Shown: positions 24,953-35,522, numbered from the stretch's first letter. The stretch is DNA of 64,000 bases from Mucilaginibacter gossypii (GCF_900100945.1 NZ_FNCG01000002.1:539940-603939); one strand, 5' to 3'. Numbers and translations are program-made. The notes: generated by a model not told the origin, from the letters alone.

Positions 24953-25540
24953 ATGAATAGCCTGGAAATTCAGCTGATGACGGATGAGGATCTTATAGCA
25001 TTGATCAGGGAAAATGACCTTGGGGCGTTTGAACGTATTTATAATAAATATTGGTCAAAGCTTTATCTTTCAGCATATAACATCATCAGAGATCGCCAGG
25101 TAGCTGAAGATGTAACCCAGGAAGTATTGGTAAACCTGTGGATGAAACGGGCCAATCTCAAACTCACTTCGTTAAATGCCTATTTATATACATCTGTTCG
25201 TTACCAGGTGTTTAATGTTATCCGTTCGGGTAAAGTAAGAGCGGATCTTTTTAACAGGCTGGAGGAGCTTTTTAGCAATAACGGCGGCGAGGAGCTCCTG
25301 TCTGAAAAAGAAATTAACCGTTTGCTGGAACAAGGTGTTGCTGAGTTACCTGAAAAATGCCGCCAGATTTTTATTATGAGCCGCAAAGAACACTTATCAA
25401 CCAAAGAAATTGCCGAACGGCTGGGTATCGCGCCAAAAACAGTCGAAAACCAACTGACTGTAGCCCTGAACCGTTTACGTAAAACATTGGGCGATTTTGT
25501 TTGCATAGCCGCCATTATGTTATGCGGGCGTTGGTTTTAA
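24953..25540 (+). CDS. ECF sigma-70 factor (SusC/FecR-linked type)
   Basis: The 195-residue protein has region 2 (FERIYNKYWSKLYLSAYNII, then AEDVTQEVLVNLWMKR) and region 4 (LPEKCRQIFIMSRKEHLSTK, then EIAERLGIAPKTVENQLTVA). It is the standard Bacteroidota extracytoplasmic-function sigma factor of sugar-use loci. It would be held by the FecR-like protein encoded next and released when the STN-SusC transducer meets its glycan. The 226-base upstream gap is AT-rich and has an AAAACGTTTT palindrome near 24738. Confidence 0.93.
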   Translation: MNSLEIQLMTDEDLIALIRENDLGAFERIYNKYWSKLYLSAYNIIRDRQVAEDVTQEVLVNLWMKRANLKLTSLNAYLYTSVRYQVFNVIRSGKVRADLFNRLEELFSNNGGEELLSEKEINRLLEQGVAELPEKCRQIFIMSRKEHLSTKEIAERLGIAPKTVENQLTVALNRLRKTLGDFVCIAAIMLCGRWF

Positions 25541-25698
25541 GCTTTTTTACCTGTATCTGGTTGTATTTATCCCTTCCTTAGATATTATTACGGGTTTTAC
25601 TCTCCAAAATTTCATGATTCCTTAATGCTGTAGAAATATTTTATTATTCTTTGGGGGTATGGCCTGTTTAGGGTTACTTACATACAATAACTACCCAA

Positions 25699-26880
25699 AT
25701 GAAAAAAGAAACACTGATAAACTTAATAAACAAATACTTATCAAACGAGGCTACCCCCGAAGAGGAGGCCCGGTTGCTAAGCTATTATGATACACTCCAA
25801 AAAAACAAGCTGCAATGGGATGAGCTTGAAATGGGCGATGAGAATGTAACAAAGAACGAGTTGTACAGCAAGATACTATCGGAGATAAAAAAACGTGAAT
25901 CTGCACCTAAAAAAATGATTTTTCTGAGGAGGTGGTTTGTGGCAGCCTCTATCACAACATTGCTGATCGCGTCGGCTTCATTGGTTTTTTACATGAAGCA
26001 TAACAGCTCATATTTCATCGCAAAAAATAGTATCTATCCCGTAAACAAGCACAGTATTGCCCCGGGAGGAAATAAAGCATTACTAACTTTAGCCGATGGT
26101 TCAAAAATTACCCTGGATGATGCCGCGTCCGGCGAACTGGCCAAACAATCGGGTACAAAAGTATCTAAGGCGGCAAATGGTCAGTTGGTTTACACAGTTG
26201 AAAACTCTGCATCTCATGCCACTGCTCCGGGTTTGCCCGAATACAATGTTATTGAAACCCCAAAGGGAGGGCAATACCAGGTTAATTTAGCCGATGGCAC
26301 TAAGGTTTGGTTAAATGCCGGATCTTCACTCAAATATCCTACAAATTTTGATAGTGCAGTACGCAAGGTTGAATTAGCAGGAGAAGCTTACTTCGAAGTT
26401 GCTAAAAATGCACATAAACCATTTCAGGTTATCAGTAACCAGCAGATGGTGGAGGTTTTGGGTACACACTTCAATATCAGCTCTTATACGGACGAAACTT
26501 CGGTTAAAACTACTTTATTAGAAGGCTCGGTTAAGGTATCTGCGCTCAAGGCCAATCAATCCAAATTACTGAAACCAGGTCAGCAATCTGATATCAATTA
26601 CGCAAATAACACAATTTCGGTACAACCGGTTAACACCGAAGAGGTTGTGGCTTGGAAAAATGGTTATTTCCTTTTTACCGACGAAGATTTGAAAAGCATT
26701 ATGAGCAAGTTTGCCCGCTGGTATAATGTTGAGGTAGAATACCAGGGCAATGTGGATAATTTAAGATTTGGAGGGATGGTGTCGCGTTCAAAGGACCTGG
26801 CGCAGGCATTGAAGATAATTGAACAGACAGGGAACGTAAAAACCAGGATCGAAGGAAGGAGGGTTATCATTATGCCGTGA
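25699..26880 (+). CDS. FecR-family anti-sigma factor
   Basis: The 393-residue protein has a short cytoplasmic N-terminus (about 1-75) that should bind the sigma factor and one transmembrane helix (FVAASITTLLIASASLVFYM). The periplasmic FecR domain (about 185-280, YNVIETPKGGQYQVNLADGT, then AGEAYFEVAKN) is followed by the C-terminal DUF4974 domain (LFTDEDLKSIMSKFARWYNV). It passes the signal from the STN domain of the adjacent SusC to the ECF sigma factor. It sits between sigma and SusC genes, the canonical order. Confidence 0.94.
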   Translation: MKKETLINLINKYLSNEATPEEEARLLSYYDTLQKNKLQWDELEMGDENVTKNELYSKILSEIKKRESAPKKMIFLRRWFVAASITTLLIASASLVFYMKHNSSYFIAKNSIYPVNKHSIAPGGNKALLTLADGSKITLDDAASGELAKQSGTKVSKAANGQLVYTVENSASHATAPGLPEYNVIETPKGGQYQVNLADGTKVWLNAGSSLKYPTNFDSAVRKVELAGEAYFEVAKNAHKPFQVISNQQMVEVLGTHFNISSYTDETSVKTTLLEGSVKVSALKANQSKLLKPGQQSDINYANNTISVQPVNTEEVVAWKNGYFLFTDEDLKSIMSKFARWYNVEVEYQGNVDNLRFGGMVSRSKDLAQALKIIEQTGNVKTRIEGRRVIIMP

Positions 26881-26914
26881 TCATTACCCAGCATAAGGTA
26901 GCCTAAAAAGGAAA

Positions 26915-26940
26915 GCCGGAAGTGGTGGAACACTTCCGGC
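26915..26940. other. Hairpin between anti-sigma and SusC genes
   Basis: GCCGGAAGTG (26915-26924) and CACTTCCGGC (26931-26940) form a perfect 10-bp GC-rich stem with a 6-base loop, 35 bases after the fecR stop. No U-tract follows. It may be a partial terminator or an RNA-processing site that separates low expression of sigma/anti-sigma from high expression of SusC/D. Confidence 0.5.
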
Positions 26941-27015
26941 CGGAAAGTTAGGGCTTTGCCATGAAATTAAATTCGTAGTCCAATTACAGATTAAACCCAA
27001 AACAAGTTCAAATGT

Positions 27016-30000
27016 ATGAAATGTTATGAAATAAGTTTATACACAATCCCCCGTATAAAAAATAAAGCACTGTTGATCATGAAATTATCGATCATATTGT
27101 TATTAGCAACAATACTTCAGGTGAGTGCTAAAAGCTATGCACAAAAAATTACATTGTCAGAAAAAAATGCTCCGTTAGAAAAAGTGCTTAAAGAAATAAG
27201 AGAGCAAAGCGGGTACGATTTTTTTTATAACTCAAAGCTGATTAAAGACGCTAATCCGGTTAGTATCAATGTACGGAATACAGAATTGGAAGAAGTATTG
27301 AAACTGGCACTTTCGGATCAGCCGTTTATCTATAGCATAGAAGAGAAAACAATAATTATAAAACCTAAGCCTGCGCCTGTTAAGCCCTCCGTTCAGGCAG
27401 TACCTACTATCAAAGTTTCAGGTGTTGTTACTGATTCAAAAGGTGTCACTTTACCCGGCGCGAGTGTACGTATCAAAGGGACTGATAAGGGGGTAATAAC
27501 TGATAGCGAGGGGCGGTTTACCATTGAAGCTAATGATAACAGCACCCTTGTTATTTCATTTGCCGGTTTCATTGCCAAAGAAGTTACGGTTACCGGAGCA
27601 ACATCTTTCCTGACCGTTCAGTTACTTGACGATACCAAGGGTATAAATGAGGTAGTGGTAGTAGGCTATGGTAAACAAAAGAAGCTGACCATAACCGGGG
27701 CTGTTACAACGGTGAATGTTGCCGATATAACAACTCCAAACCGCTCCTTATCTAATGCATTGGCAGGTAAGGTAGCCGGGGTTATATCAATGCAAAGAAG
27801 CGGGGAGCCGGGTTATGATAACGCGTCATTTACCATCAGGGGCATTGGCACTTTTACAGGTAACTCAAACCCGCTTATTATTATAGACGGCGTGCAGCGG
27901 GATGACGTGAACAGTACTTATGGTGGAGCTTACAACAACATCGATCCAGAAGATATTCAAAGCATTTCCCTGTTAAAAGATGCATCGTCAACCGCCGTAT
28001 ATGGGGCCAAAGGTGCCAACGGGGTTTTGATCATTACCACTAAAAAAGGTGTTGCAGGTAAACCTAAAATTTCCTTTAAGACAGAAACATCCATGTCGGG
28101 CCTTACCAGGACCCCTAAAATGCTGGATGCCGTTTCATGGATGAGGTTGCATAACGAAGCAACTACAAATGATGGTAACCCTGCTGCATATTCTGAAGAA
28201 ACTATCCAGAAAACGGCAAGCGGGTTAGACCCATACCTTTATCCCAATGTAAACTGGATAAAATCTGTATATAAGAATTGGGCACCCGGCTATAATACCA
28301 ACTTAAATGTAACCGGCGGTGCCTCAACGGTAAGGTATTATGTTTCTGCTTCTTTTTATGATCAGGAAGGAAGTTATAAAGTAACCAAACAAAACGGCTA
28401 CAACCCCAACCTTAACTTTAAGCGTTACGATTTTAGGTCAAACCTTGACATTGATATCACGAAAACTACCTTATTGACCATGAACCTGGATGCGATGCTG
28501 GTAAGCAGCCGCTATCCCGGCATCTCGGCAGGAACCATCTGGTATGAATCATACTTAACCCCACCCAACGCGTTCCCGATAAGATACCCCGATGGCAAAT
28601 GGGCCGGTCCGTATAATAACGGCGGATCTAACCCGGTAAATGATATTCAAAATTCCGGTTATAACAGCGAGTTTCGCCCTACTATCCAGTCTGTTTTTTC
28701 CATTAACCAGAAACTGGATGCTATAACCAACGGACTAAGCGCCATGGCTCGGTTTTCGTTTGATTCGTACAGCGAAAATGACAATGGCAGAACAGGGACA
28801 AATGATCTTTTTTTAGCCTCATCAAGAGACTCGCAGGGTAACCTTGTATTTGGCCAGTCGAGGTATGGAAGCCAGTTTTTGGGTTATACCCAGTATTCAT
28901 CTGCCGAAAAAACCATGTACCTGGAAAGCAATATTAATTATGATCAGTCTTTCGGCAAACACCATATTGGCGCGCTTCTTTTGTACAATATGAGGTCAAG
29001 GGTCCAGAGCACAGCGGGTAGTGTTATAAACTCTATTCCTTATAACAATCAGAGTTTGGCCGGCAGAACAACCTATACATATGCCGATAGGTATTTGCTT
29101 GAATTTGATGCAGGCTATACCGGTTCAGAAAACTTTGAGCCTGGCAAAAAATTTGGCTTTTTCCCGGCTGTTTCTGCGGGTTGGGTAATTTCAAGGGAGC
29201 CTTTTTTTAAGGATTTTTCAAAAACGTTTAATCTGCTTAAAATAAGAGGTTCTCATGGCCTTGTAGGTAACGACCAAATTGGCTCTCACTACCAAATCAC
29301 CAGGTTCCCATATATCAACCAATATGGCAGTGGCGGCTCCGTGGGCTTGGGCCTTAACGGAACTGTATATGGAGGCACTAAAGAAACTGTTATAGGTGTT
29401 GAGAACCTGACATGGGAAAAAGCCAGGAAAGATAATATTGGCCTGGAAATAGGGCTGTTCAATAAACTGAATATCACTATTGATGCCTATAAAGAGAGAC
29501 GGACAAATATTTTAGTTCAGCGAAGCTCATTATCAGGGATACTGGGTGTAAGCGGGGTTGTATTTGCCAATTTGGGCGAAATGAATAACCACGGTATTGA
29601 GGGTAACATTGAGTATAATGACAATATCGGCAAGGTGGGCTTGCGCCTGTATGGCAATTTTACTTATAACAATAATAAAATTGTACAGCAGGACGAACCG
29701 AAACAGTTGTATGCTTATCAACAAGCCACCGGTCGCAAATATGGCGATAACCTGATGTACGTTGCAGAAGGGCTATTTACCTCACAGGAAGATGTTGATA
29801 AAAGCCCTACCCAGTTTGGCGCTGTGTTAAGGCCCGGCGATATCAAGTACAAAGATGTAAATGGCGATGGAGTGATCAACAGCTATGACAAGGTTTATAC
29901 AGGCAAATCCGACATTCCTACCATATTGTATGGCGCAGGCTTTACGGTTGGCTATAAAAAGTTCGATCTTTCTCTTTTCTTCCAGGGAACCGGTAATGTA

Positions 30001-30435
30001 ATTATCATGGCAAACGGTTCTTCTATAACCGGTGCAGGCGCAGAGGGCGCGGGTATTGTGCCATTTACAGGCATGGGCACTTATCCATCGGGTATGCTTG
30101 CAATTCTTGAGAACAGGTGGACAGTTGATAACCCGAATCAGAATGTTTACTATCCGCGTTTGGGCATTGCTAATCAAAACAGTAATAATTACCAGCCAAG
30201 TACATGGTGGTCAAAAGACGCAAGTTTTGTTCGTTTAAAACAGGCAACATTGGGGTACACACTTAAGCCGCTGTCCTTTACAAAGGCTGGTATTAACTCA
30301 GTTTACCTTTATTTAACTGGGCAAAACCTGTTAACATTCTCCAAATTCAAACTTTGGGACCCGGAGCTTGGCTCTAACGGCGCAGGCTATCCACCGGTAC
30401 GAATACTTGCCTTAGGATTAAGGGTTGCGTTATAG
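27016..30435 (+). CDS. SusC-type TonB-dependent transducer with STN domain
   Basis: The 1139-residue outer-membrane receptor has a leader (MKLSIILLLATILQVSAKSY after a 22-residue extension), then a secretin/TonB N-terminal (STN) signalling domain (about 47-115). A carboxypeptidase-like beta domain (about 130-210) is followed by the TonB box region EVVVVGYGKQ, the plug (SLLKDASSTAVYGAKGANGV) and a long beta-barrel ending LRVAL. It imports glycan fragments with SusD and signals inward to FecR and the ECF sigma factor. The longer start at 27016 is kept because related STN-SusC proteins often carry such an extension. Confidence 0.95.
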   Translation: MKCYEISLYTIPRIKNKALLIMKLSIILLLATILQVSAKSYAQKITLSEKNAPLEKVLKEIREQSGYDFFYNSKLIKDANPVSINVRNTELEEVLKLALSDQPFIYSIEEKTIIIKPKPAPVKPSVQAVPTIKVSGVVTDSKGVTLPGASVRIKGTDKGVITDSEGRFTIEANDNSTLVISFAGFIAKEVTVTGATSFLTVQLLDDTKGINEVVVVGYGKQKKLTITGAVTTVNVADITTPNRSLSNALAGKVAGVISMQRSGEPGYDNASFTIRGIGTFTGNSNPLIIIDGVQRDDVNSTYGGAYNNIDPEDIQSISLLKDASSTAVYGAKGANGVLIITTKKGVAGKPKISFKTETSMSGLTRTPKMLDAVSWMRLHNEATTNDGNPAAYSEETIQKTASGLDPYLYPNVNWIKSVYKNWAPGYNTNLNVTGGASTVRYYVSASFYDQEGSYKVTKQNGYNPNLNFKRYDFRSNLDIDITKTTLLTMNLDAMLVSSRYPGISAGTIWYESYLTPPNAFPIRYPDGKWAGPYNNGGSNPVNDIQNSGYNSEFRPTIQSVFSINQKLDAITNGLSAMARFSFDSYSENDNGRTGTNDLFLASSRDSQGNLVFGQSRYGSQFLGYTQYSSAEKTMYLESNINYDQSFGKHHIGALLLYNMRSRVQSTAGSVINSIPYNNQSLAGRTTYTYADRYLLEFDAGYTGSENFEPGKKFGFFPAVSAGWVISREPFFKDFSKTFNLLKIRGSHGLVGNDQIGSHYQITRFPYINQYGSGGSVGLGLNGTVYGGTKETVIGVENLTWEKARKDNIGLEIGLFNKLNITIDAYKERRTNILVQRSSLSGILGVSGVVFANLGEMNNHGIEGNIEYNDNIGKVGLRLYGNFTYNNNKIVQQDEPKQLYAYQQATGRKYGDNLMYVAEGLFTSQEDVDKSPTQFGAVLRPGDIKYKDVNGDGVINSYDKVYTGKSDIPTILYGAGFTVGYKKFDLSLFFQGTGNVIIMANGSSITGAGAEGAGIVPFTGMGTYPSGMLAILENRWTVDNPNQNVYYPRLGIANQNSNNYQPSTWWSKDASFVRLKQATLGYTLKPLSFTKAGINSVYLYLTGQNLLTFSKFKLWDPELGSNGAGYPPVRILALGLRVAL

Positions 30436-30481
30436 AAATCGTGAATTTAAATCAGTTTCAAAAGAATTTAAAGTGTGCCAA

Positions 30482-32317
30482 ATGAAAAAAAACATACTAA
30501 TAATGGTAGTTGGGATATGTTTCCTGGGTGCCTGTTTATCGTCCTGTAATTACCTTAATAAAAAACCGGATAACCTGTTAACATCAGATCTGATCTGGAG
30601 CACCAGGGCTAATGCCGAATCGTATTTATATAATATATATGGTTATATCAAACAAACCGATGGGGGAGATTACAGCGCGATGGGGGCAAGTGACGAGTCG
30701 TCGGTATCCATCCCCGGTACCAATGTAAGGCAAATGGTTGTGGGTAACTGGAGCCCGGTAAACGCCTATTTTGATTACTGGGATAACTACTATACCGGAA
30801 TCCGGTCGTCTTTCATTTTTGAAGCCAATATTGATAAGGTTCCTGCTACCCAACTAAGTGTCAGCCTAAAAAATCAATATAAAGCCGAAGCAAGGTTTTT
30901 GCGCGGGTGGTTTTACTGGCAGTTAATAAAGCAATATGGTCCGGTGGTGAAAGTAACGGAAACGTTAAGCTTAAATGATGACTTCAATAAGTACCCGAGA
31001 GCGTCTTTTGACGAATGCAAGGATTATGTTAACCAACTGATGGATCAGGCCGCTTCGGGTTTACCGGCGCAATGGCCTTCAACCAGCAATTACGGTCGGC
31101 CAACAAAAGGTGCCTGCCTTGCTGTAAAAGCTCAGCTGGCCTTACTGTCGGCAAGCCCCTTATGGAATGGTAATCCATCATTTGCTTCTTTTAAAAACCA
31201 GGATGGCACCCCGCTGGCACCCACAGTATTTGACGCCGGCAAATGGAAAATAGCTGCCGATGCAGCCAAGGTTGTAATTGATCTTGGTTCGTACAAGTTA
31301 TTTACAAATCTGGATAATGGCGGAACCCAGTTTGATCCTTATCTGTCTGTCAGGGACCTTTTCTTAACAAACTGGAACAGTGAGATCATATTTTCAAGAA
31401 ACTCCTGGAATTATTGGGGATATACCAAATGTGTGTCGCCGGGGCCGGGAGGATATAGCATGTACAATGCCACCCAGAATGTTGTGGATGCGTTTTATAT
31501 GAATAATGGCCGCACCATTGATGATCCGCTTTCGGGATATACAGCTACAAGTTTTGCTCAAAGTAATGGCGCAAAATATTGGGAGCACAGCAAAGGGCAA
31601 TGGAACATGTATGCTAATCGCGAACCGCGGTTTTATGCCTATATCCAGTATAATGGCCGACCGGTATTGCCTGCGCCAACTGTTGATGATAAAAACTATT
31701 ATTCATCTGCAGCGAATATTGACGGCACAGGCCGGGTTGAATTTTATTATAACGGTAAAGCCGGTGCAAAAGCCAGCGGCGCAAGTAATAATATTACCGG
31801 ATATGATGTATTAAAAAATGTAAGTCCTGCCGATAACATAAGGATGGATGCCACCAACTACAGGCCGTTTATATTGATCAGGTATGCCGAGATATTATTG
31901 GATTATGTAGAAGCCCTGAATGAATATGATCCTTCGAACCCCAATGTCGTGCTTTATCTTGATCAGATCAGGACAAGGGCAGGCTTGCCTGGCATAGAGA
32001 CAGTTTATCCGGGAGCTGTTGGAAACAAGGATTTAATGCGGAAATATATTTTAAGGGAACGCCAGGTAGAGCTTTGTTTTGAAAGCGACCGATACTTTAC
32101 CCTTGTAAGAAGGCTGTTACTGGGTGCCGATGAAAATCAGACTATTTATGGCCTTAATGTCAACACTGACGATCAAGGCCTGGGATTTGCATTTACCGGG
32201 CTTTACAACAAAACGCTTTTTCAAAAAAGGGTATGGAACAATAAAATGTACCTATTCCCAATATCCCAGTACCAATTGGACCGTGACAGGGCATTGGTAC
32301 AAAACCCTGGTTGGTAA
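30482..32317 (+). CDS. SusD/RagB-family glycan-binding lipoprotein
   Basis: The start at MKKNILIMVVGICFLGACLS is preferred, 46 bases after susC; an upstream in-frame ATG at 30425 would overlap susC. The lipobox cysteine is in LSSCNYLNKKPD. The roughly 611-residue mature chain has the SusD pattern: KAEARFLRGWFYWQLIKQYG in the TPR-like core, KGACLAVKAQLALLSASPLW and the C-terminal YILRERQVELCFESDRYF, VRR block. It caps the SusC barrel at the cell surface and binds the substrate. It is co-transcribed with SusC and the following lipoproteins. Confidence 0.95.
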   Translation: MKKNILIMVVGICFLGACLSSCNYLNKKPDNLLTSDLIWSTRANAESYLYNIYGYIKQTDGGDYSAMGASDESSVSIPGTNVRQMVVGNWSPVNAYFDYWDNYYTGIRSSFIFEANIDKVPATQLSVSLKNQYKAEARFLRGWFYWQLIKQYGPVVKVTETLSLNDDFNKYPRASFDECKDYVNQLMDQAASGLPAQWPSTSNYGRPTKGACLAVKAQLALLSASPLWNGNPSFASFKNQDGTPLAPTVFDAGKWKIAADAAKVVIDLGSYKLFTNLDNGGTQFDPYLSVRDLFLTNWNSEIIFSRNSWNYWGYTKCVSPGPGGYSMYNATQNVVDAFYMNNGRTIDDPLSGYTATSFAQSNGAKYWEHSKGQWNMYANREPRFYAYIQYNGRPVLPAPTVDDKNYYSSAANIDGTGRVEFYYNGKAGAKASGASNNITGYDVLKNVSPADNIRMDATNYRPFILIRYAEILLDYVEALNEYDPSNPNVVLYLDQIRTRAGLPGIETVYPGAVGNKDLMRKYILRERQVELCFESDRYFTLVRRLLLGADENQTIYGLNVNTDDQGLGFAFTGLYNKTLFQKRVWNNKMYLFPISQYQLDRDRALVQNPGW

Positions 32318-32386
32318 TGATGACTCTTATTGACCCGACAGGGTTTAAAAGGTCTGGAAATAAATAATTAAACCGTAATTATTCAA

Positions 32387-33721
32387 ATGAAAACATTCAT
32401 AAATATATTGGCAAAAGGCATCAATCAATACCTGCTTGCCGGGGCGCTTTTTATAATGATAGCTTTTGTAAGCTGTAAAAAAGAAAAAGTTCCTGCACAT
32501 GATCCTGCATCACCTATCAGTATTAGTACATTTATCCCAGCACAAGGTAGCGGTGGTACCGAAGTATTGATCTCCGGTACCAACTTTTCAACAGATACCT
32601 CGCAAATTTCGGTTACCCTGAATGGGTTCAAACTGAAGGTCATTGGTGCCAACACCAAACAAATGATGGTAGTGGTGCCTAAGAAAGCAGGTTCCGGGCC
32701 CATAGTTGTAACTATTGGAAAAGGAACCGCAACAAGCACCGATAATTTTACATACCAATATACCAGGACTGTCACCACCCTGGCAGGATCAGGTAAAGCA
32801 GGCTTTGCAAACGGTAAAGGAACAGATGCTATGTTTGATTTTAGCGGGCAAAGCTGGTACAGAAGCTGCGGGGTGACTGTTGATGACAACCTGAATGTTT
32901 ATGTTGCCGATCCCGGAAATCACTGCATCAGGAAAATTGATACGGCAGGTAATGTATCTACACTCGCCGGTAATCCCCAGGTTTCGGGTTACGCGGATGG
33001 TAAAGGGGGCGCGGCAAATTTCTCCCTACCTTACGATGTTGCCGTTGATGCCCAGGGAAATGTATATTCCGTTGATCCGGGAAATTATGATATTCGTAAA
33101 ATAAGCCCCGATGGTACTGCAACTACCTGGGCTTGGGGAAACCAATCGCCATGGAGCATTGCTGTTGACAGGACCACAGGTTATATTTATTACTCCAGCT
33201 GCTCCAGCCCCGGAAACATCTACCAGGTATCAGCTCAATGGACTACCAAACAGGTGATATCCGGTCTTAACTATCCCGCTGGAATCAAATTTGACAAAGC
33301 CGGCAACTTATACGTATCGGTTAATGGTGACCAGGTTATCAGAAAATTTAATGCCGGCGACTGGAAGGGCAGTATCATTGCAGGGCAGCTTGGGGTTTCG
33401 GGTTATTTAAACGGAGCGGCTGCAACTGCAAAATTCGCTTATCCATGGGGCATCGCGGTTGACAATAGCAGCAATATTTATGTGGCAGGCAATGGAACCT
33501 GGGACGGCGGAAGCTACAACCCCGACCAAAGTATCCGCTTTATACAAGCTAATACTTTTGATGTGAGCACCTTTGCCGGCAGCGGTACGGCAGGTTATGC
33601 TGACGCAATAGGAGGATCTGCGCTTTTCAGCGCGCCAACCGGTGTTGCTGTTGATAAGAATGGAACCGTGTATGTTTTGGATAAAAACAACAATCGGATA
33701 AGAAAAATAGTTTCGGAATAA
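32387..33721 (+). CDS. IPT/TIG + NHL-repeat surface lipoprotein
   Basis: The 444-residue protein has a lipoprotein signal with cysteine in IAFVSCKKEK. An IPT/TIG immunoglobulin-like domain (about 40-125, FIPAQGSGGTEVLISGTNFS) is followed by about five NHL-type repeats forming a beta-propeller (repeated motifs such as NVYVADPGNHCIRKID and VAVDKNGTVYVLDKNNNRIR). In Bacteroidota sugar loci such proteins occupy the SusE position and probably bind glycan at the cell surface. The direct ligand is unknown. It lies 69 bases after susD. Confidence 0.88.
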   Translation: MKTFINILAKGINQYLLAGALFIMIAFVSCKKEKVPAHDPASPISISTFIPAQGSGGTEVLISGTNFSTDTSQISVTLNGFKLKVIGANTKQMMVVVPKKAGSGPIVVTIGKGTATSTDNFTYQYTRTVTTLAGSGKAGFANGKGTDAMFDFSGQSWYRSCGVTVDDNLNVYVADPGNHCIRKIDTAGNVSTLAGNPQVSGYADGKGGAANFSLPYDVAVDAQGNVYSVDPGNYDIRKISPDGTATTWAWGNQSPWSIAVDRTTGYIYYSSCSSPGNIYQVSAQWTTKQVISGLNYPAGIKFDKAGNLYVSVNGDQVIRKFNAGDWKGSIIAGQLGVSGYLNGAAATAKFAYPWGIAVDNSSNIYVAGNGTWDGGSYNPDQSIRFIQANTFDVSTFAGSGTAGYADAIGGSALFSAPTGVAVDKNGTVYVLDKNNNRIRKIVSE

Positions 33722-33838
33722 TTACGATCCTTTTTAAAAATACTATCACAGTTTATTTTTCAACCCAGACATATCCTTGTTGTCCGGGATAAATATGAGT
33801 AGTAGTTAATAATTGTTTGGGTTTATTTAAGGGGTACT

Positions 33839-33866
33839 CCGTAGCAGAAACACGTTTCTGCTACGG
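33839..33866. other. 13-bp perfect hairpin ahead of the beta-helix genes
   Basis: CCGTAGCAGAAAC (33839-33851) and GTTTCTGCTACGG (33854-33866) are fully complementary with a 2-base spacer. The hairpin lies 118 bases past the NHL gene and 84 before the beta-helix gene. No U-tract follows. It may be an mRNA processing or stability element that partitions the operon. Confidence 0.5.
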
Positions 33867-33949
33867 GCAGGTACTGCGCGGTTTTAAGTGCGAATAAACT
33901 TAATGCATGTCAAACAATGGCTACGCCAATTTTTCTTAGAATAAATTTA

Positions 33950-35503
33950 ATGAAACATTATATAAATATCTTTTTAATACATGTTTTTGCCATTCAGGCA
34001 ATGGCTTGCAGCAAAAAAACGGTAGGTAATGACGTAATAGTCTCAACCGGTAATACACATATCTACTATGTATCAGTTAACGGCTCTGATGCTAATTCGG
34101 GCAAAATCAATGCCCCTTTCCAGTCCATCAATGCCGCCTTAGATCATGCCTTGCCCGGTGATACCGTTATGGTCAGAGGTGGAAGCTATTATGATAAGGT
34201 TGTGTTTCCTAAATCGGGGGCAATGGATAAGTTGATCACATTGAAGGCTTACCCCGGCGAAAAGCCGGTGATAGACGGAAGTAAAATAATAGTTTCGGGC
34301 TGGGTGCCGCTGGTTACACTGAGCAATGTAAGATATATAACATTGGATGGCTTTGATATCTGTAATTTCACGAGCTCAACTTTTAATACCGATCCTGAAG
34401 GGATCGCCATCAATGGCAATTCGCACGATATCACTATCAAAAACTGCAACATTTATAACATAAAGAACAACGCATCCCTGAACGACTGGCGAAGCGGACA
34501 CGCTATACTGGCAATTGGTAACGGAACTACTGCCATTACTAACCTGGTTATTACGCATTGTACTGTACATGATACGCAGACCGGTACAAGTGAAAATGTA
34601 ACGCTGGCCGGTAATATTGACGGCTTTGTTTTTAGCCATAATAAAGTATATGATACAGAAAACATCGGGATAATTGTTGCCGGTGGTGATGGTTTAAACC
34701 CCAAAGGGGACGTAGCAACCAACTATGCCCGCAATGGCGTGATAGGTGATAACATTTTTCACGATAATACCATGACCAGGACGCCGGAAACCTGGGGCCC
34801 CGACAGGTACGGTGCTATCTCCATTTATGTTTGCGGCGGTGCTAATACCATTATCGAAAGAAACACAGTATACAACAGCGACCGGGGGATAGGACTGGTA
34901 AGTGAAAGCAACGTGTATGCAACCAAAACCACCATCGTGCGAAATAATTTTGTATATAACTGCTATCGCACAGGTATATACATGGGCGACTATCTGAACT
35001 ACACATCCGGCGGAACTAAAAACTGTTACATAGTAAACAATACCTTATATCAGAATAACCGTGTACTGGGCGCTTTTGGCGAAATTGAAGGGGAGATCAG
35101 GCTTACGGAGCATTGCGACGATAACGTGATCAAAAATAACATAGTTTATGCAAGGCCCGTTGATGTATTTATTCATAAGTATACCACAACAGGCAGCAAT
35201 AACATTATCGACAATAATTTATACTATACTACTGGCACTCCGCAATGGATTTGGAACAGTACTAACGGTGCTCCATATACCGATTTTAGCGCCTGGAAAG
35301 CATTCAGTGGCAATGATGCCGGTTCAACAAACGGGCAGGACCCTCTTTTGTTGAGTACATCATCGCCTGATCTCCATATACAATCGGCCTCTCCTGCAAA
35401 AAATACCGGAAATGTAATTTCTGCCGATATAAATGGCACTACAGATATTGACGGAAATACACGCATTGTAAATAATAAGATAAGTAAAGGCGCACAGCAG
35501 TAA
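33950..35503 (+). CDS. Right-handed beta-helix lipoprotein (pectate-lyase-like fold), copy 1
   Basis: The start is set at MKHYINIFLIHVFAIQAMAC, which places the lipobox cysteine before SKKTVG; the frame is open 11 codons further upstream. The roughly 517-residue chain opens with YYVSVNGSDANSGKINAPFQ, SINAALDHALPGDTVMVRGG, the start of many parallel beta-helix polysaccharide lyases and binders. Repeated N-rich coils follow (NVTLAGNIDGFVFSHNKVYD and similar). The C-terminal DIDGNTRIVNNKISKGAQQ is the usual cap. The function is likely binding or cleaving an acidic or complex glycan at the cell surface. No catalytic residues can be assigned. Confidence 0.82.
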   Translation: MKHYINIFLIHVFAIQAMACSKKTVGNDVIVSTGNTHIYYVSVNGSDANSGKINAPFQSINAALDHALPGDTVMVRGGSYYDKVVFPKSGAMDKLITLKAYPGEKPVIDGSKIIVSGWVPLVTLSNVRYITLDGFDICNFTSSTFNTDPEGIAINGNSHDITIKNCNIYNIKNNASLNDWRSGHAILAIGNGTTAITNLVITHCTVHDTQTGTSENVTLAGNIDGFVFSHNKVYDTENIGIIVAGGDGLNPKGDVATNYARNGVIGDNIFHDNTMTRTPETWGPDRYGAISIYVCGGANTIIERNTVYNSDRGIGLVSESNVYATKTTIVRNNFVYNCYRTGIYMGDYLNYTSGGTKNCYIVNNTLYQNNRVLGAFGEIEGEIRLTEHCDDNVIKNNIVYARPVDVFIHKYTTTGSNNIIDNNLYYTTGTPQWIWNSTNGAPYTDFSAWKAFSGNDAGSTNGQDPLLLSTSSPDLHIQSASPAKNTGNVISADINGTTDIDGNTRIVNNKISKGAQQ

Positions 35504-35522
35504 CATGTTTAATTAAAAAAGT

